DNA from: Bacteroidota bacterium
GTDB lineage: Bacteria > Bacteroidota > Bacteroidia > Cytophagales > Cyclobacteriaceae
DNA: 64,000 nt
Direction of reading: 5' to 3'
NCBI GenBank assembly: GCA_018267285.1
Contig: JAFDYU010000009.1
Span: 1-64,000 of the forward strand
This document shows, in pieces, positions 7,745 to 16,300 of the stretch (the stretch's first letter is position 1; each line of letters starts with the position of its first letter). The translations under genes were made by a program, and so were the position numbers. Under the pieces are notes generated by a model, which worked only from the letters and a program-made list of their open reading frames with translations, ran no database searches and had not been told where the DNA came from.

Positions 7745-9352
7745 TCAGAGGCCATTCACCTGTTTATCCTTCGGATATTTCACTTCGTATTTGAAAACAA
7801 CCTTTTTGGTTTCGTTGGGTTGCACGTTCAAATCCCAAATCAGCTTGCCCGTATCTTTATTGTAGTTCGCGCCAGCCACATCTACTACTGAAACTTCAAT
7901 CTGGGTGTTTTGCGAAACCGGAATCTGGTCTTCGATTGTAATCTTCACCGCCTCATTTTTTGTGTTTCGCACGGAAATTTCCCAGGCATAATTTTCTTTT
8001 TGATTTGTGCCGATGAACTTTCGCGAAGTGAGTTCTTTTAGTTTTTCGCGTTTCACCACAATCCGTTTGTCGCACCCCAGCGAAAGCGAAAGCGTGTCTT
8101 TAACAGTATTCGGATCGATGAATGATTTCCCTGTAAATGTTCCCTCAAAGAAAATGTTCGCCTCGCCCGGCAATAAATTCAGTTCTTCCCATCCGGTTGC
8201 TTTTGCCAATAAAAACGCATCGTTATCGAGTTTGGGAGCCGAAGAATAATTGTACTCGGCTTTCAGTTCGTAATTTCGGATGTCTACAACCGTTGGTTTG
8301 TTGGCCGATGAAACCGTGTACGGCAACGCAATGTCGAACTCCGTATTCACCGAAGTTTGAACTGTAGTTACATATTCTGATATTTCTCTTGCATTCTCTT
8401 TAAAAACCATATCTGATTTTCGCAGTTCCATAGCTGCAGGTGCATTTTGAATTTGAACACCTGCAACACGTCCTTGCAATGCCTTGTACACCGGCTGATA
8501 AAAATCTAAATACCAAGCCGCAAGTTCCGGCTTCAAACCGCTTTGGTTTGGGTTGGCGGTAGACAATTTCAGTTTTACATTTTTCCATTCTTCGCCCGTG
8601 CTTTGAAACACATTGGCCTTGTAGCTTAATTGAATCGGGCTTTTGGTATTGATGGCGCGGATGTCGTACTGTGGCGTCCAGCCTGCGTTGTTTACCACAT
8701 AATTAATTTCAAGATCTGCGCTTGTGGCCGACTCGGCAGAAACGCTAATAACAATCTCGCTGGTATTGCGCTGATACAATTCATTTTGTGTGTTGATCTG
8801 CTGCTGAATTTTAGAAATACGCGTATTCAACTTTTTGATCTTCTCATCCTGCTTCATGCGCGATGACACCAGATCACTCAAACGCGACCTGTAAAAATCG
8901 GTCATGGCTTTAAGTTCGGCCACCGTTACATTTTGGTTTGTGCCTCCGATCTTCTGGTTGCTGGCCAGCATTTGTTCTTCTTTGTTCAGGATTTCTTTTT
9001 TGCTTTGCTCCAACTGAACTTGTTGTTGTAAATCTTCCAGTGAATCGCGTAAACTCTTTAACGATTTGGGCATATTGAATTCCGACAAATAATTTTGTTG
9101 ATGGCTCGTGCCTAATATGATGAAATTACCTTTGCCCGCCACCTGAATACTTTGCGGATCGAGCAGGGAAGTGAGCCCGCCCACAATTAAATCTATTTTT
9201 CCGGCTGGTAATTGAGCTTTGGCATGACGGGTAACCTGTGCCCGGTTAAGGAAAACGGTTACGTTCTTGATTTTAGAATTAACTGCTTGAGTGGTCTGCG
9301 CCAACGTTGGGATGGCAAACAGGCAAAGAACAAATAATGAAATGGGTTTCAT
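7745..9352 (-). CDS. DUF4139 (MuiA-like) protein with an embedded TonB-receptor-like motif
   Basis: 535 residues with a signal peptide (1-18, TLAQ). A DUF4140-like N-terminal domain (about 28-125) leads into a long coiled coil (about 100-195), then the DUF4139 beta-domain (about 210-530) with its hallmark GWTPQYDIRA (224-233) and a GKLIWDLNV segment near the end. The family is named after the mucoidy inhibitor MuiA, but its biochemical role is unknown; a periplasmic or surface location is inferred from the signal peptide. Oddly, residues 291-301 read ALQGRVAGVQI, the conserved motif preceding the plug domain of SusC-type TonB-dependent receptors. The gene stands alone between a coupled plus-strand pair and a divergent dehydrogenase. 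Confidence 0.88.
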   Translation of the reverse strand: MKPISLFVLCLFAIPTLAQTTQAVNSKIKNVTVFLNRAQVTRHAKAQLPAGKIDLIVGGLTSLLDPQSIQVAGKGNFIILGTSHQQNYLSEFNMPKSLKSLRDSLEDLQQQVQLEQSKKEILNKEEQMLASNQKIGGTNQNVTVAELKAMTDFYRSRLSDLVSSRMKQDEKIKKLNTRISKIQQQINTQNELYQRNTSEIVISVSAESATSADLEINYVVNNAGWTPQYDIRAINTKSPIQLSYKANVFQSTGEEWKNVKLKLSTANPNQSGLKPELAAWYLDFYQPVYKALQGRVAGVQIQNAPAAMELRKSDMVFKENAREISEYVTTVQTSVNTEFDIALPYTVSSANKPTVVDIRNYELKAEYNYSSAPKLDNDAFLLAKATGWEELNLLPGEANIFFEGTFTGKSFIDPNTVKDTLSLSLGCDKRIVVKREKLKELTSRKFIGTNQKENYAWEISVRNTKNEAVKITIEDQIPVSQNTQIEVSVVDVAGANYNKDTGKLIWDLNVQPNETKKVVFKYEVKYPKDKQVNGL

Positions 9353-9450
9353 AAGACTGAGATTTTATTTTTTAGATTCATGCTAACCGGAAATTCCATA
9401 ATAAACTGCAAATTATTTTTCCGGTAAAATCTCAATAAAGATAGAATCTT

Positions 9451-9458
9451 TACTTTTG
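9451..9458 (+). promoter_or_regulatory. Bacteroidota -7 box for the Ldh-family gene
   Basis: TACTTTTG, a perfect TAnnTTTG, ends six bases before the ATG at 9465. The TTG at 9456 lies inside the box and is therefore an unlikely start codon if this promoter is used. Confidence 0.65.
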
Positions 9459-9464
9459 CCAATT

Positions 9465-10544
9465 ATGAGTGAAGCGGTTTTTTCTTTCGATCATCTGGAT
9501 CGTTTTTCAAAAAACATTTTTCAAAAAATGGGTTGCCCGGTTGAGCACACCAACCTGGCGGCAGAATCGCTGCTGCGGGCAGATTTGCGTGGAGTCGATT
9601 CGCACGGAGTAGCACGGCTGAGCGGGTACGTTCGCTTGTGGAAGGCACAGCGCATCAACAGCAAACCTACAATTCGCATTGTACACGAGAGCCCGAGCAC
9701 TGCCGTGGTAGATGGCGATGCAGGGCTTGGACTCGTGGTTGCTCCCCAAGCAATGGAAATTGCCATTGCAAAAGCAAAGCTGGCCGGCACCGGTTGGGTG
9801 GCCGTAAAAAATTCTAATCACTTTGGTATTGCAGGGCATCATGCTATGATGGCCTTGCCGCACGACATGATTGGTATGGCCATGACCAACGCGAGCCCGC
9901 TCGTTGCTCCTACTTTTTCGGTTGAACGGCTGTTGGGCACAAACCCAATTGCCGTTGCAATTCCTGCGGGCAAGCAACCTCCTTTTGTTGCCGACTTTGC
10001 CACAACTACGGCCGCCAACGGCAAACTTGAAATTTTGCAGCGCAAAGAAAAAGAAGCCCCCCTCGGTTGGATACAGAAAAAAGATGGCACACCCTCGTCA
10101 AACCCTAACGAATTGAAGGACGGTGGGGCATTGATTCCTTTGGGTAGCGATCGGGAACACGGCAGCCACAAGGGTTTTTGTTTGGGGGCGTGGGTAGATA
10201 TATTTTCGGCCGTGCTCAGCGGGGCAAACTATGGGCCTTGGGTCCCTCCGTTCGTAGCATTTTTAAATCCACCTACTGATCCCGTTGGCCAAGGTATCGG
10301 TCATTTTTTTGGGGCGATGCGCATCGATGCCTTTCGGCCTGCCGATGAATTTAAAAAACACATGGACCAATGGATTGAACGTTTCCGTTCGGCCCAGACT
10401 GTAGCAGGAGAAGAAAAATTAATTATACCCGGTGATCCGGAACGGGAATTTGAAAGCGAGCGGAAGAAAAAAGGAATTCCACTAAATAAAAAAGTGGTGG
10501 CCGATTTAAAGGAACTTGCTCAGGAATTTAAAATCGATTTCTAA
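9465..10544 (+). CDS. Ldh-family NAD(P)-dependent dehydrogenase (malate/L-lactate/ureidoglycolate type)
   Basis: 359 residues from the ATG at 9465, chosen over an in-frame TTG at 9456 because that TTG sits inside the promoter box. The fold is the Ldh2/malate dehydrogenase family unrelated to classical Rossmann LDHs: N-terminal LRADLRGVDSHGVARL with the catalytic His, NSNHFGIAGHH, and the NAD-binding stretch LLGTNPIAVAIPAG. These enzymes reduce or oxidise 2-hydroxy acids; which one cannot be told from sequence. The C-terminal tail is Lys/Glu-rich. It converges on the next gene with a 4-bp overlap of the ends. Confidence 0.88.
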   Translation: MSEAVFSFDHLDRFSKNIFQKMGCPVEHTNLAAESLLRADLRGVDSHGVARLSGYVRLWKAQRINSKPTIRIVHESPSTAVVDGDAGLGLVVAPQAMEIAIAKAKLAGTGWVAVKNSNHFGIAGHHAMMALPHDMIGMAMTNASPLVAPTFSVERLLGTNPIAVAIPAGKQPPFVADFATTTAANGKLEILQRKEKEAPLGWIQKKDGTPSSNPNELKDGGALIPLGSDREHGSHKGFCLGAWVDIFSAVLSGANYGPWVPPFVAFLNPPTDPVGQGIGHFFGAMRIDAFRPADEFKKHMDQWIERFRSAQTVAGEEKLIIPGDPEREFESERKKKGIPLNKKVVADLKELAQEFKIDF

Positions 10545-11095
10545 AAAAGAAAAATAACCCGATATACAATCGGTGTGTTAAATACGCTGGGAGCCTTGTA
10601 CAACACATCGTACATCAACATCGCATTAACCATACTCCGATTGCCCATCGGCATAAGATAGCCTACGCCCAACAGAAAGCGTGAATAATTTGACCGGACA
10701 ATCTCATTGTTATTAATCCCACCGTACGTAGGGGCATTGATCACATCGTACTCAGCCTGAAGAAAAAGCGGGTTGATGGTGTATCGTACAAACGGGCCGA
10801 GTCCATACTGCTTAAAGGAAGTGTTGAGATTAGGGTAACTGTATTGCGAATAGGTAATTGTTGCTCCCACCGAAACCCGGTTGTCAACCTGATACATGAT
10901 TACGGGGAGCAGCGAAAAATAAAAATACCGGTTGCCGTAGGTGTCGGTGCCACCGCCTAAATTTCCGCCCCCACCAAAATAAAATCTCGATGATGATTGG
11001 GATTGACTATTGCCACGTGTGTTTTGATTAAACTGTGCTTCTGCCCGACTTGCAGCAACCCAAACAACGAATAGTATTACTATTCTCTTTACCAT
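10541..11095 (-). CDS. Putative outer-membrane beta-barrel protein
   Basis: 184 residues, not assigned to a named family. A signal peptide (1-21, SRAEAQ) is followed by a Ser/Gln/Gly-rich linker and then alternating beta-strands rich in Tyr, Phe and Asn (FYFGGGGNLGGG, YFYFSLLPVIMYQV, GLGPFVRYTINPLFLQAEYD, FLLGVGYLMPMG). The protein ends in Phe (VIFLF), as outer-membrane barrels usually do. About eight strands fit the length. It lies 10 bp downstream of the divIC/ftsB-like gene on the same strand and is probably co-transcribed with it. Confidence 0.72.
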   Translation of the reverse strand: MVKRIVILFVVWVAASRAEAQFNQNTRGNSQSQSSSRFYFGGGGNLGGGTDTYGNRYFYFSLLPVIMYQVDNRVSVGATITYSQYSYPNLNTSFKQYGLGPFVRYTINPLFLQAEYDVINAPTYGGINNNEIVRSNYSRFLLGVGYLMPMGNRSMVNAMLMYDVLYKAPSVFNTPIVYRVIFLF

Positions 11096-11105
11096 GGCAA
11101 AAGAA

Positions 11106-11396
11106 TTATTTTTCTTCGATGATAAAAATGTCTTCGCCCGGTTTTTTCATCAGGTATTTTTCGCGAGCGAATTTCTCAAGCAATTCTTTGTTGGTGGTCA
11201 GCTCCCGTCTGTCTTTTTCGGCTTCGGTTATTTTTTCTTGATAATATTCTTTTTCATTTTCGAGCGAACGAAGCTTGGACGACATCTTAAATCTTGAAAT
11301 CAAATCGTTGGAATCAAGAAACAACATCCAAACCAAAAAACATGCGGTGGCAACAAAATAAAAATTGCGAAACAATGAGGGGAGCTTTTTAGGCAT
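11106..11396 (-). CDS. DivIC/FtsB-type cell-division protein
   Basis: 96 residues with the layout of septum formation initiators: a short cytoplasmic N-terminus, one membrane helix at about 11-27, then a periplasmic coiled coil (about 35-70) and the conserved end EKFAREKYLMKKPGEDIFIIEE. FtsB/DivIC joins FtsL and FtsQ/DivIB in the divisome and helps activate septal peptidoglycan synthesis. It precedes the outer-membrane protein gene by 10 bp. A one-mismatch -7 box (CGAAGGTA on the plus strand, 11417-11424) lies about 20 bp upstream. Confidence 0.88.
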   Translation of the reverse strand: MPKKLPSLFRNFYFVATACFLVWMLFLDSNDLISRFKMSSKLRSLENEKEYYQEKITEAEKDRRELTTNKELLEKFAREKYLMKKPGEDIFIIEEK

Positions 11397-11479
11397 ACGA
11401 TTAAAAAATGGTTTTACGAAGGTAGGGATTTAATTACGAAATACGAATTTTTGAAATTACGAACGATTATAGCGTTGTG

Positions 11480-12493
11480 CTACACTACTTTTACAACGTT
11501 GTTTCCCTGTTCCACTAATTTTCCGAAAGGTTTCAACCCGGTTGTTTTCTCAAATTCATTTGCAGCACTCGAATCGACAGAAACCAAAAGGCCACCGCTG
11601 GTCTGTGGGTCGGCCAAAACAAATTTTTGTTCATCGGTAACGGCAGTTATTTTATGTCCGTAACTCTCCCAATTGCGTTGTGTGCCGCCCGGTATGGATT
11701 TTTGCTGGATGTATTCTTCGAGAAAATCGAAGCGGGGAACATCTTTAAAATTTATTTCAGCCGAAAGGTTGCTGCCTTCGCATAGTTCGCACAAGTGGCC
11801 GAGTAACCCAAAACCGGTTACATCGGTGAGTGCGTTTACATACGATAATTTTCCAAATTGAGCACCCGATTTATTGAGCGTGAGCATGGCGCTTACGGCA
11901 GCATTAAGGTGTTCTTGTTTTACAATTCCTTTTTTCTGGGCTGTTGTCACTATTCCTATTCCAAGTGGTTTTGTCAGGTACAGCAACGAGCCTATTTTGG
12001 CCGTATCGTTTCTTTTTAAATTTTCTTTTTTCACTTTGCCCGAAACGGCTAAGCCAAACACGGGTTCGGGGCAATCGATGCTGTGGCCACCGGCCAACGG
12101 AATGCCAGCCTCGGCACAAATTTTTCGGCTTCCCTCCAACACTTCTTTGGCCACCTCGGGAGGAATTTTGTTGATGGGCCAACCGAGAATAGCGATGGCC
12201 ATAAAAGGCTCACCGCCCATGGCGTACACATCGCTGATCGCATTTACAGAAGCAATCGCTCCAAACGTAAACGGATCGTCCACAATCGGCATGAAAAAAT
12301 CGGTGGTGCTGATAATGCACGTGCCATCGCCCAGATCGTAAACAGCAGCATCGTCTTTCGATTCGTTGCCCACCAACAGCGAAGGAAATTTTTGTTGGGG
12401 CAATTCAGAATGTAAAATCGTATCCAACACCGCGGGGGAAATCTTGCAACCACAGCCTGCTCCGTGCGAATATTGAGTGAGTTTAATGTCCAT
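11480..12493 (-). CDS. selD: Selenide, water dikinase
   Basis: 337 residues. The N-terminus [13 protein letters not shown] carries the catalytic Cys14 and Lys17 (equivalent to Cys17/Lys20 of E. coli SelD), so this is the cysteine rather than the selenocysteine form. Further family blocks are [20 protein letters not shown], the glycine-rich [12 protein letters not shown] and [12 protein letters not shown] near the end. It makes selenophosphate from selenide and ATP. It overlaps mnmH by 11 bp on the same strand, tying selenophosphate supply to tRNA 2-selenouridine formation. No selA or selB is in the window. Confidence 0.96.
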   Translation of the reverse strand: MDIKLTQYSHGAGCGCKISPAVLDTILHSELPQQKFPSLLVGNESKDDAAVYDLGDGTCIISTTDFFMPIVDDPFTFGAIASVNAISDVYAMGGEPFMAIAILGWPINKIPPEVAKEVLEGSRKICAEAGIPLAGGHSIDCPEPVFGLAVSGKVKKENLKRNDTAKIGSLLYLTKPLGIGIVTTAQKKGIVKQEHLNAAVSAMLTLNKSGAQFGKLSYVNALTDVTGFGLLGHLCELCEGSNLSAEINFKDVPRFDFLEEYIQQKSIPGGTQRNWESYGHKITAVTDEQKFVLADPQTSGGLLVSVDSSAANEFEKTTGLKPFGKLVEQGNNVVKVV

Positions 12494-13520
12494 GTAATTC
12501 GGTGATTCGATGATTTGTTAATTCATTAATGAGTTGTTGTGCAATATTTTGATCTTTTCCATCCCAAGCTGCCGAATACATAATCCTTGCCTTTCTTCTT
12601 TCCAAACTGGCGGAATAGGTTTTGTCGTAGTAGGTCAGTAAAATCTCGATGGTTGAGGCCATGTCGTCTTGTAGCAATTTTTCTTTGGCTTCTTTAAAAT
12701 GTTGGCCGCCCAGCCGTTTCACAATTTTGCTCATCTTTTCCAGAAATTCTTCTTTATCGGCTTTGCCGTATTCCTCCACCAGTCGTGCAATGCGAATTTC
12801 TTTGGCTACCTCCAGTTTAACTATTTTGCTTGCGCACATGGTGTTCCAAAAATCGGGCGGTAAAAAAAGTTTACCTATGGCGATCGACTCGTCTTCCACC
12901 CAAATTCTTTTAGAGAAATCGAGTTTAAATAGTTCTTCGAAGAGTTCGTTTTGAAATTGTTCGGTGGTGGGCTGTGGCGGCATCATCATGCCACCGAAAG
13001 CCGAGCCTTTGTGGTTTGCTAATTTTTCTAAATCCAAAATTTGTTCGCCTTGATTTTGCAATGCACGGATTACCTCGCTTTTGCCGCTGCCCGTGCAGCC
13101 TCCGAGCAGAATCAGTGGTAGCGGCTTTTTAAAATTCTCGTAGGCAAATTGACGGTAGGCTTTATAGCCACCGCTGAGTGCTTGCGATTTAATTCTTGCC
13201 ATGCCGATAAACTTGCAAAAATTATCTGAGCGCATGCCACCGCGCCAGCAATGCACCAGCAATTCGTTGCCCGTAGAAATTTTTTCGGTTTCGGAAATAA
13301 TTTCTTCCAATCGTGGGCCTACTAAACGAAACCCGGTTTTGATGGCTTCGGCCTGTCCTTTCTTTTTGTAATCGGTGCCCACAGCAACGCGGTCTTCGTT
13401 GTTGAGCAACGGAATGTTGATGGCGTTGCGGATGTGGCCCTGCTCAAATTCATGTGGCGAGCGCACATCCACCACCGGAAGGCTTTTTCTTAATTCAAAA
13501 AAATCGGGAAGGGAAATCAC
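12483..13520 (-). CDS. mnmH: tRNA 2-selenouridine synthase
   Basis: 345 residues from a GTG start. An N-terminal rhodanese domain (1-130) has the catalytic Cys91 in [12 protein letters not shown], and a C-terminal P-loop domain has Walker [12 protein letters not shown] (140-150). MnmH (SelU/YbbB) converts 2-thiouridine at the wobble position of tRNAs to 2-selenouridine using selenophosphate. The downstream, overlapping selD provides the substrate. A perfect -7 box lies 12 bases upstream of the GTG, so the pair forms a two-gene operon with an extremely short leader. Confidence 0.95.
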   Translation of the reverse strand: MISLPDFFELRKSLPVVDVRSPHEFEQGHIRNAINIPLLNNEDRVAVGTDYKKKGQAEAIKTGFRLVGPRLEEIISETEKISTGNELLVHCWRGGMRSDNFCKFIGMARIKSQALSGGYKAYRQFAYENFKKPLPLILLGGCTGSGKSEVIRALQNQGEQILDLEKLANHKGSAFGGMMMPPQPTTEQFQNELFEELFKLDFSKRIWVEDESIAIGKLFLPPDFWNTMCASKIVKLEVAKEIRIARLVEEYGKADKEEFLEKMSKIVKRLGGQHFKEAKEKLLQDDMASTIEILLTYYDKTYSASLERRKARIMYSAAWDGKDQNIAQQLINELTNHRITELHGH

Positions 13521-13531
13521 AAATCAAAATT

Positions 13532-13539
13532 CAAAAATA
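13532..13539 (-). promoter_or_regulatory. Bacteroidota -7 box for mnmH-selD
   Basis: The minus strand reads TATTTTTG, a perfect TAnnTTTG, ending 11 bases before the GTG start codon of mnmH. The predicted leader is about 5-8 bases. Confidence 0.6.
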
Positions 13540-13551
13540 AAATCGTTGTCT

Positions 13552-14292
13552 TTATTTCGAAAGCTTCTGCCTCACTGCTTCATAAATGGCAATACCGGCA
13601 GCCACCGAAACATTGAGTGAAGCAATTTCTCCCCTCATGGGTATCTGGGCAAGGTGGTCGGCATCTTTCAGCATTTGCGGAGAAATGCCGTCTTCCTCAG
13701 AGCCCACGATGATGGCCAACGGAGCGTTCAGTTCCATTTCATACAACGTCTTTTCAGCTTTTTCGGTGCAGGCCACTATCTGGATTCCGTTATCTTTTAA
13801 AAACCGGAATGTTTCGCACATGTCTTTAACGCGGCATACAGGCAAGTGATTCAGCGCACCCGCACTTGTTTTCATGGCATCGGCAGAAATAGGTGCATTG
13901 CCCTTGTCGCCAATGATAATCGCATCCAACCCGGCACATTCTACCGTGCGGGCTATGGCTCCAAAATTGCGAACATCGGTAATGCGGTCGAGGATCAGGA
14001 AAAAGGGTTCTCGCCCTTCACTGTAGCTTTTGTCAATAATACTTTCGAGCGAGGCATACTGTACGATAGACAACTGACAAACTACGCCTTGATGATTTTT
14101 ATTTGAAAACGTGTTGAGTTTTTGCTCGGGCACAAAGGTGTAGGGTACTTTGCGGTTGTTGGCCACGCTGATGAGTTCGCGGATCAAATCGTTGTTGACC
14201 CCCGACTGAATAAATATTTTTTCAATCTCCCGTCCGGCTTTGATGGCCTCCATCACGGCACGCGTGCCAAAAATAGTGTCGGTGTTTTTCAT
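13552..14292 (-). CDS. rlmB: 23S rRNA (guanosine-2'-O-)-methyltransferase, RlmB type
   Basis: 246 residues from the ATG at 14292; an upstream in-frame start at 14325 would overlap the preceding gene by 29 bp and adds residues not typical of the family. It has the N-terminal substrate-binding domain (FGTRAVMEAIKAGREIEKIF) and the SpoU/TrmD-fold catalytic domain with RNFGAIARTVECAG, IVGSEEDGISPQML and PMRGEIASLNVSVAAGIAIYE. RlmB methylates G2251 of 23S rRNA. It begins 4 bp after the stop of the GWxTD gene and is probably co-transcribed with it. Confidence 0.93.
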   Translation of the reverse strand: MKNTDTIFGTRAVMEAIKAGREIEKIFIQSGVNNDLIRELISVANNRKVPYTFVPEQKLNTFSNKNHQGVVCQLSIVQYASLESIIDKSYSEGREPFFLILDRITDVRNFGAIARTVECAGLDAIIIGDKGNAPISADAMKTSAGALNHLPVCRVKDMCETFRFLKDNGIQIVACTEKAEKTLYEMELNAPLAIIVGSEEDGISPQMLKDADHLAQIPMRGEIASLNVSVAAGIAIYEAVRQKLSK

Positions 14293-14296
14293 TCGT

Positions 14297-15457
14297 TTAC
14301 AGTCTGCCTTTGCGCCATAGGTCAACCATATTTAACCAAGGGTCGCTGAAATTTTCATCCCTCAGCAGCACGTAATTTTCGGGATCGTACACGCTGCCGC
14401 TCCGCACAAATGTAAATTTGATATTGTAGTTTTTATAGTTCCAGATTTCGTTGCCGCTGTTTTTGCTTACGTCTCCCGGTGAGCCAAAAATTACATAGAT
14501 CATACCCCGGTCGGTCTTCCAGCCTTCTTTGTAAGATGAAAAGTAAATGTTGGCCAGTTCAATCCGCCTGAAATAATTGCGCATAAATACTTTAGCCCGT
14601 TCTTTGTCGCCCGTAACGTTCAAAATCACCTTGTCGAATTTTGCTTTCTCCCCATTGGCGTTGACAAGCTCATTGTATTCATTATCATCGGTTACAAACC
14701 GCAGCGGCTCTACCAGCTCACTGATTTTGGTAAACTTGGGAAAATTTTCTTTCACTACCCGATACGAAAACCCGCGTGCGGTAGAAGTGTCTTCCTGAAA
14801 AAGGTAAAGGCCTTCTTTCCTCGGTAAAAATTTTTCTCCGTTGTTTACTACAAAAATGGAATCGTGAAAAAAGAAGCGCTCGTTGCGGCCTTCTTTTTCG
14901 GCAAAAGGTGGGAGAGCCGGAGGAAAAGTGGTGTTGTAGTACGACACGATGAGTGGCTTAACGCTGTCGGCACTGCGGGCGGTGTACTCTTGGTTTTTAC
15001 TCAAATGATTTTCGGTGATTACCCCATCTTTGGTTTCTATCCACCCATCAACCGGATAGATTGACTCTATTTGCTTGAAGTAGGTCCAAACTTTACTCCC
15101 GTTGGAAACCCGGCCCAGCAACAGCCAGGGTTTGTCGGGCACATCCAGAACGAGCACGCCTCGTTTGGCTTTTTCGTCAACATACAAAACCGAATCTTTT
15201 TCGCGAATGGGAATGGCTTCTTGTTCCACATATGAGTTTCTCGCTTCCCAGGCAATGGTATATTTTGCCGGGTTGCCATGCCGGGCAATCAGTGAATAAC
15301 GTACCATGATTTTGTTGGCAGCACGCACCGGGCGGATTTGCAATTCCACCTCGTTGGAGGGATCGTACCAATAACTGAAATTACTGGCCGCCACCGATTG
15401 TCCATGGGAAAATCCGTAGGCGGCTAAAAGCGCAAAAAAGACCAGGGCTTGTTTCAT
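14297..15457 (-). CDS. GWxTD-domain secreted protein of unknown function
   Basis: 386 residues from the ATG at 15457, which starts directly with a signal peptide (MKQALVFFALLAAYGFSHGQ); a start at 15478 would add seven residues before it. The C-terminal third has the defining motif GWKTDRGMIYVIFGSPGDV (around residue 310). The family occurs mainly in Bacteroidota and related phyla and has no known function. It is followed after 4 bp by rlmB. A one-mismatch -7 box (minus strand AACGTTTG, 15476-15483) fits the start at 15457 better than the one at 15478. Confidence 0.85.
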   Translation of the reverse strand: MKQALVFFALLAAYGFSHGQSVAASNFSYWYDPSNEVELQIRPVRAANKIMVRYSLIARHGNPAKYTIAWEARNSYVEQEAIPIREKDSVLYVDEKAKRGVLVLDVPDKPWLLLGRVSNGSKVWTYFKQIESIYPVDGWIETKDGVITENHLSKNQEYTARSADSVKPLIVSYYNTTFPPALPPFAEKEGRNERFFFHDSIFVVNNGEKFLPRKEGLYLFQEDTSTARGFSYRVVKENFPKFTKISELVEPLRFVTDDNEYNELVNANGEKAKFDKVILNVTGDKERAKVFMRNYFRRIELANIYFSSYKEGWKTDRGMIYVIFGSPGDVSKNSGNEIWNYKNYNIKFTFVRSGSVYDPENYVLLRDENFSDPWLNMVDLWRKGRL

Positions 15458-15501
15458 AATCGGTTCTCTTCTTTTCAAACGTTAAATCTAACGAATTGAC
15501 T

Positions 15502-15509
15502 TATTTTTG
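15502..15509 (+). promoter_or_regulatory. Bacteroidota -7 box for the methyltransferase gene
   Basis: TATTTTTG, a perfect TAnnTTTG, ends 17 bases before the ATG at 15527. It shares this short intergenic region with the divergent GWxTD gene. Confidence 0.6.
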
Positions 15510-15526
15510 CCCCACAAAATTTTACT

Positions 15527-16297
15527 ATGGCTGTTTACGCAACTGAAATTGCTTCTGAAACGATAACCTCCGATAACCCCATCCATCAACGTTTGTTGAA
15601 AGCGTATGTGCTTGCTGCCGATAAAGTGGGCGGTAATTTATTGGAAGTGGGCTGTGGCGAAGGCCGCGGGGTGCAGTGGCTGGCGCCCAACGTAAATACC
15701 TACTGCGCCATCGACAAAATTGCATCGGTAGTTGAGCAACTGAAGAAAAAATTTCCTCAAGGGGATTTTATCAGCGGAAATATCCCACCGCTTCCTTATG
15801 CCGATAACACCTTTGATTGTGTGGTGAGTTTTCAGGTTATTGAACACATCGCAGACGATCGTGCTTATTTGAAAGAGATTAACCGGGTATTAAAACCGAA
15901 TGGGCTCGCGCTTATCACCACGCCCAACAGACCCATGTCGCTCTCGCGCAACCCCTGGCACGAGCGCGAATACACAGCCGATGAGCTTACCGCTCTTGTT
16001 AAAGAATATTTTAATCACGTGGAGATGAAGGGAATTGCCGGAAACGAAAAGGTAATGCAGTATTACGAACGCAATAAAAAATCGGTAGACCGCCTGATGC
16101 GCTGGGATATTTTCGACCTGCAACACCGCCTTCCGGCTTCTATACTTCGGATTCCTTACGAACTGATGAACCGCCTCAATCGAAATAAACTACAAGCTGC
16201 TGCAGACGATCTGGTGGCAAGCATCAAACACGAAGATTATTTATTCACAGACGAGGCATCTACTGCCCTCGATTTATTTTTAATCTGCAAAAAATAA
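15527..16297 (+). CDS. Class I SAM-dependent methyltransferase
   Basis: 256 residues. SAM-binding motif I is LLEVGCGEGRGVQWL (38-52), the motif II acidic residue is in YCAIDK, and FDCVVSFQVIEHI is the post-I/UbiE-like block, followed by LKPNGLALITTPNRP. The pattern is the Methyltransf_11/UbiE-like group that acts on small molecules or lipids; the substrate cannot be told. It stands alone between divergent and convergent neighbours, so context does not help. Confidence 0.88.
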   Translation: MAVYATEIASETITSDNPIHQRLLKAYVLAADKVGGNLLEVGCGEGRGVQWLAPNVNTYCAIDKIASVVEQLKKKFPQGDFISGNIPPLPYADNTFDCVVSFQVIEHIADDRAYLKEINRVLKPNGLALITTPNRPMSLSRNPWHEREYTADELTALVKEYFNHVEMKGIAGNEKVMQYYERNKKSVDRLMRWDIFDLQHRLPASILRIPYELMNRLNRNKLQAAADDLVASIKHEDYLFTDEASTALDLFLICKK

Positions 16298-16300
16298 GTT

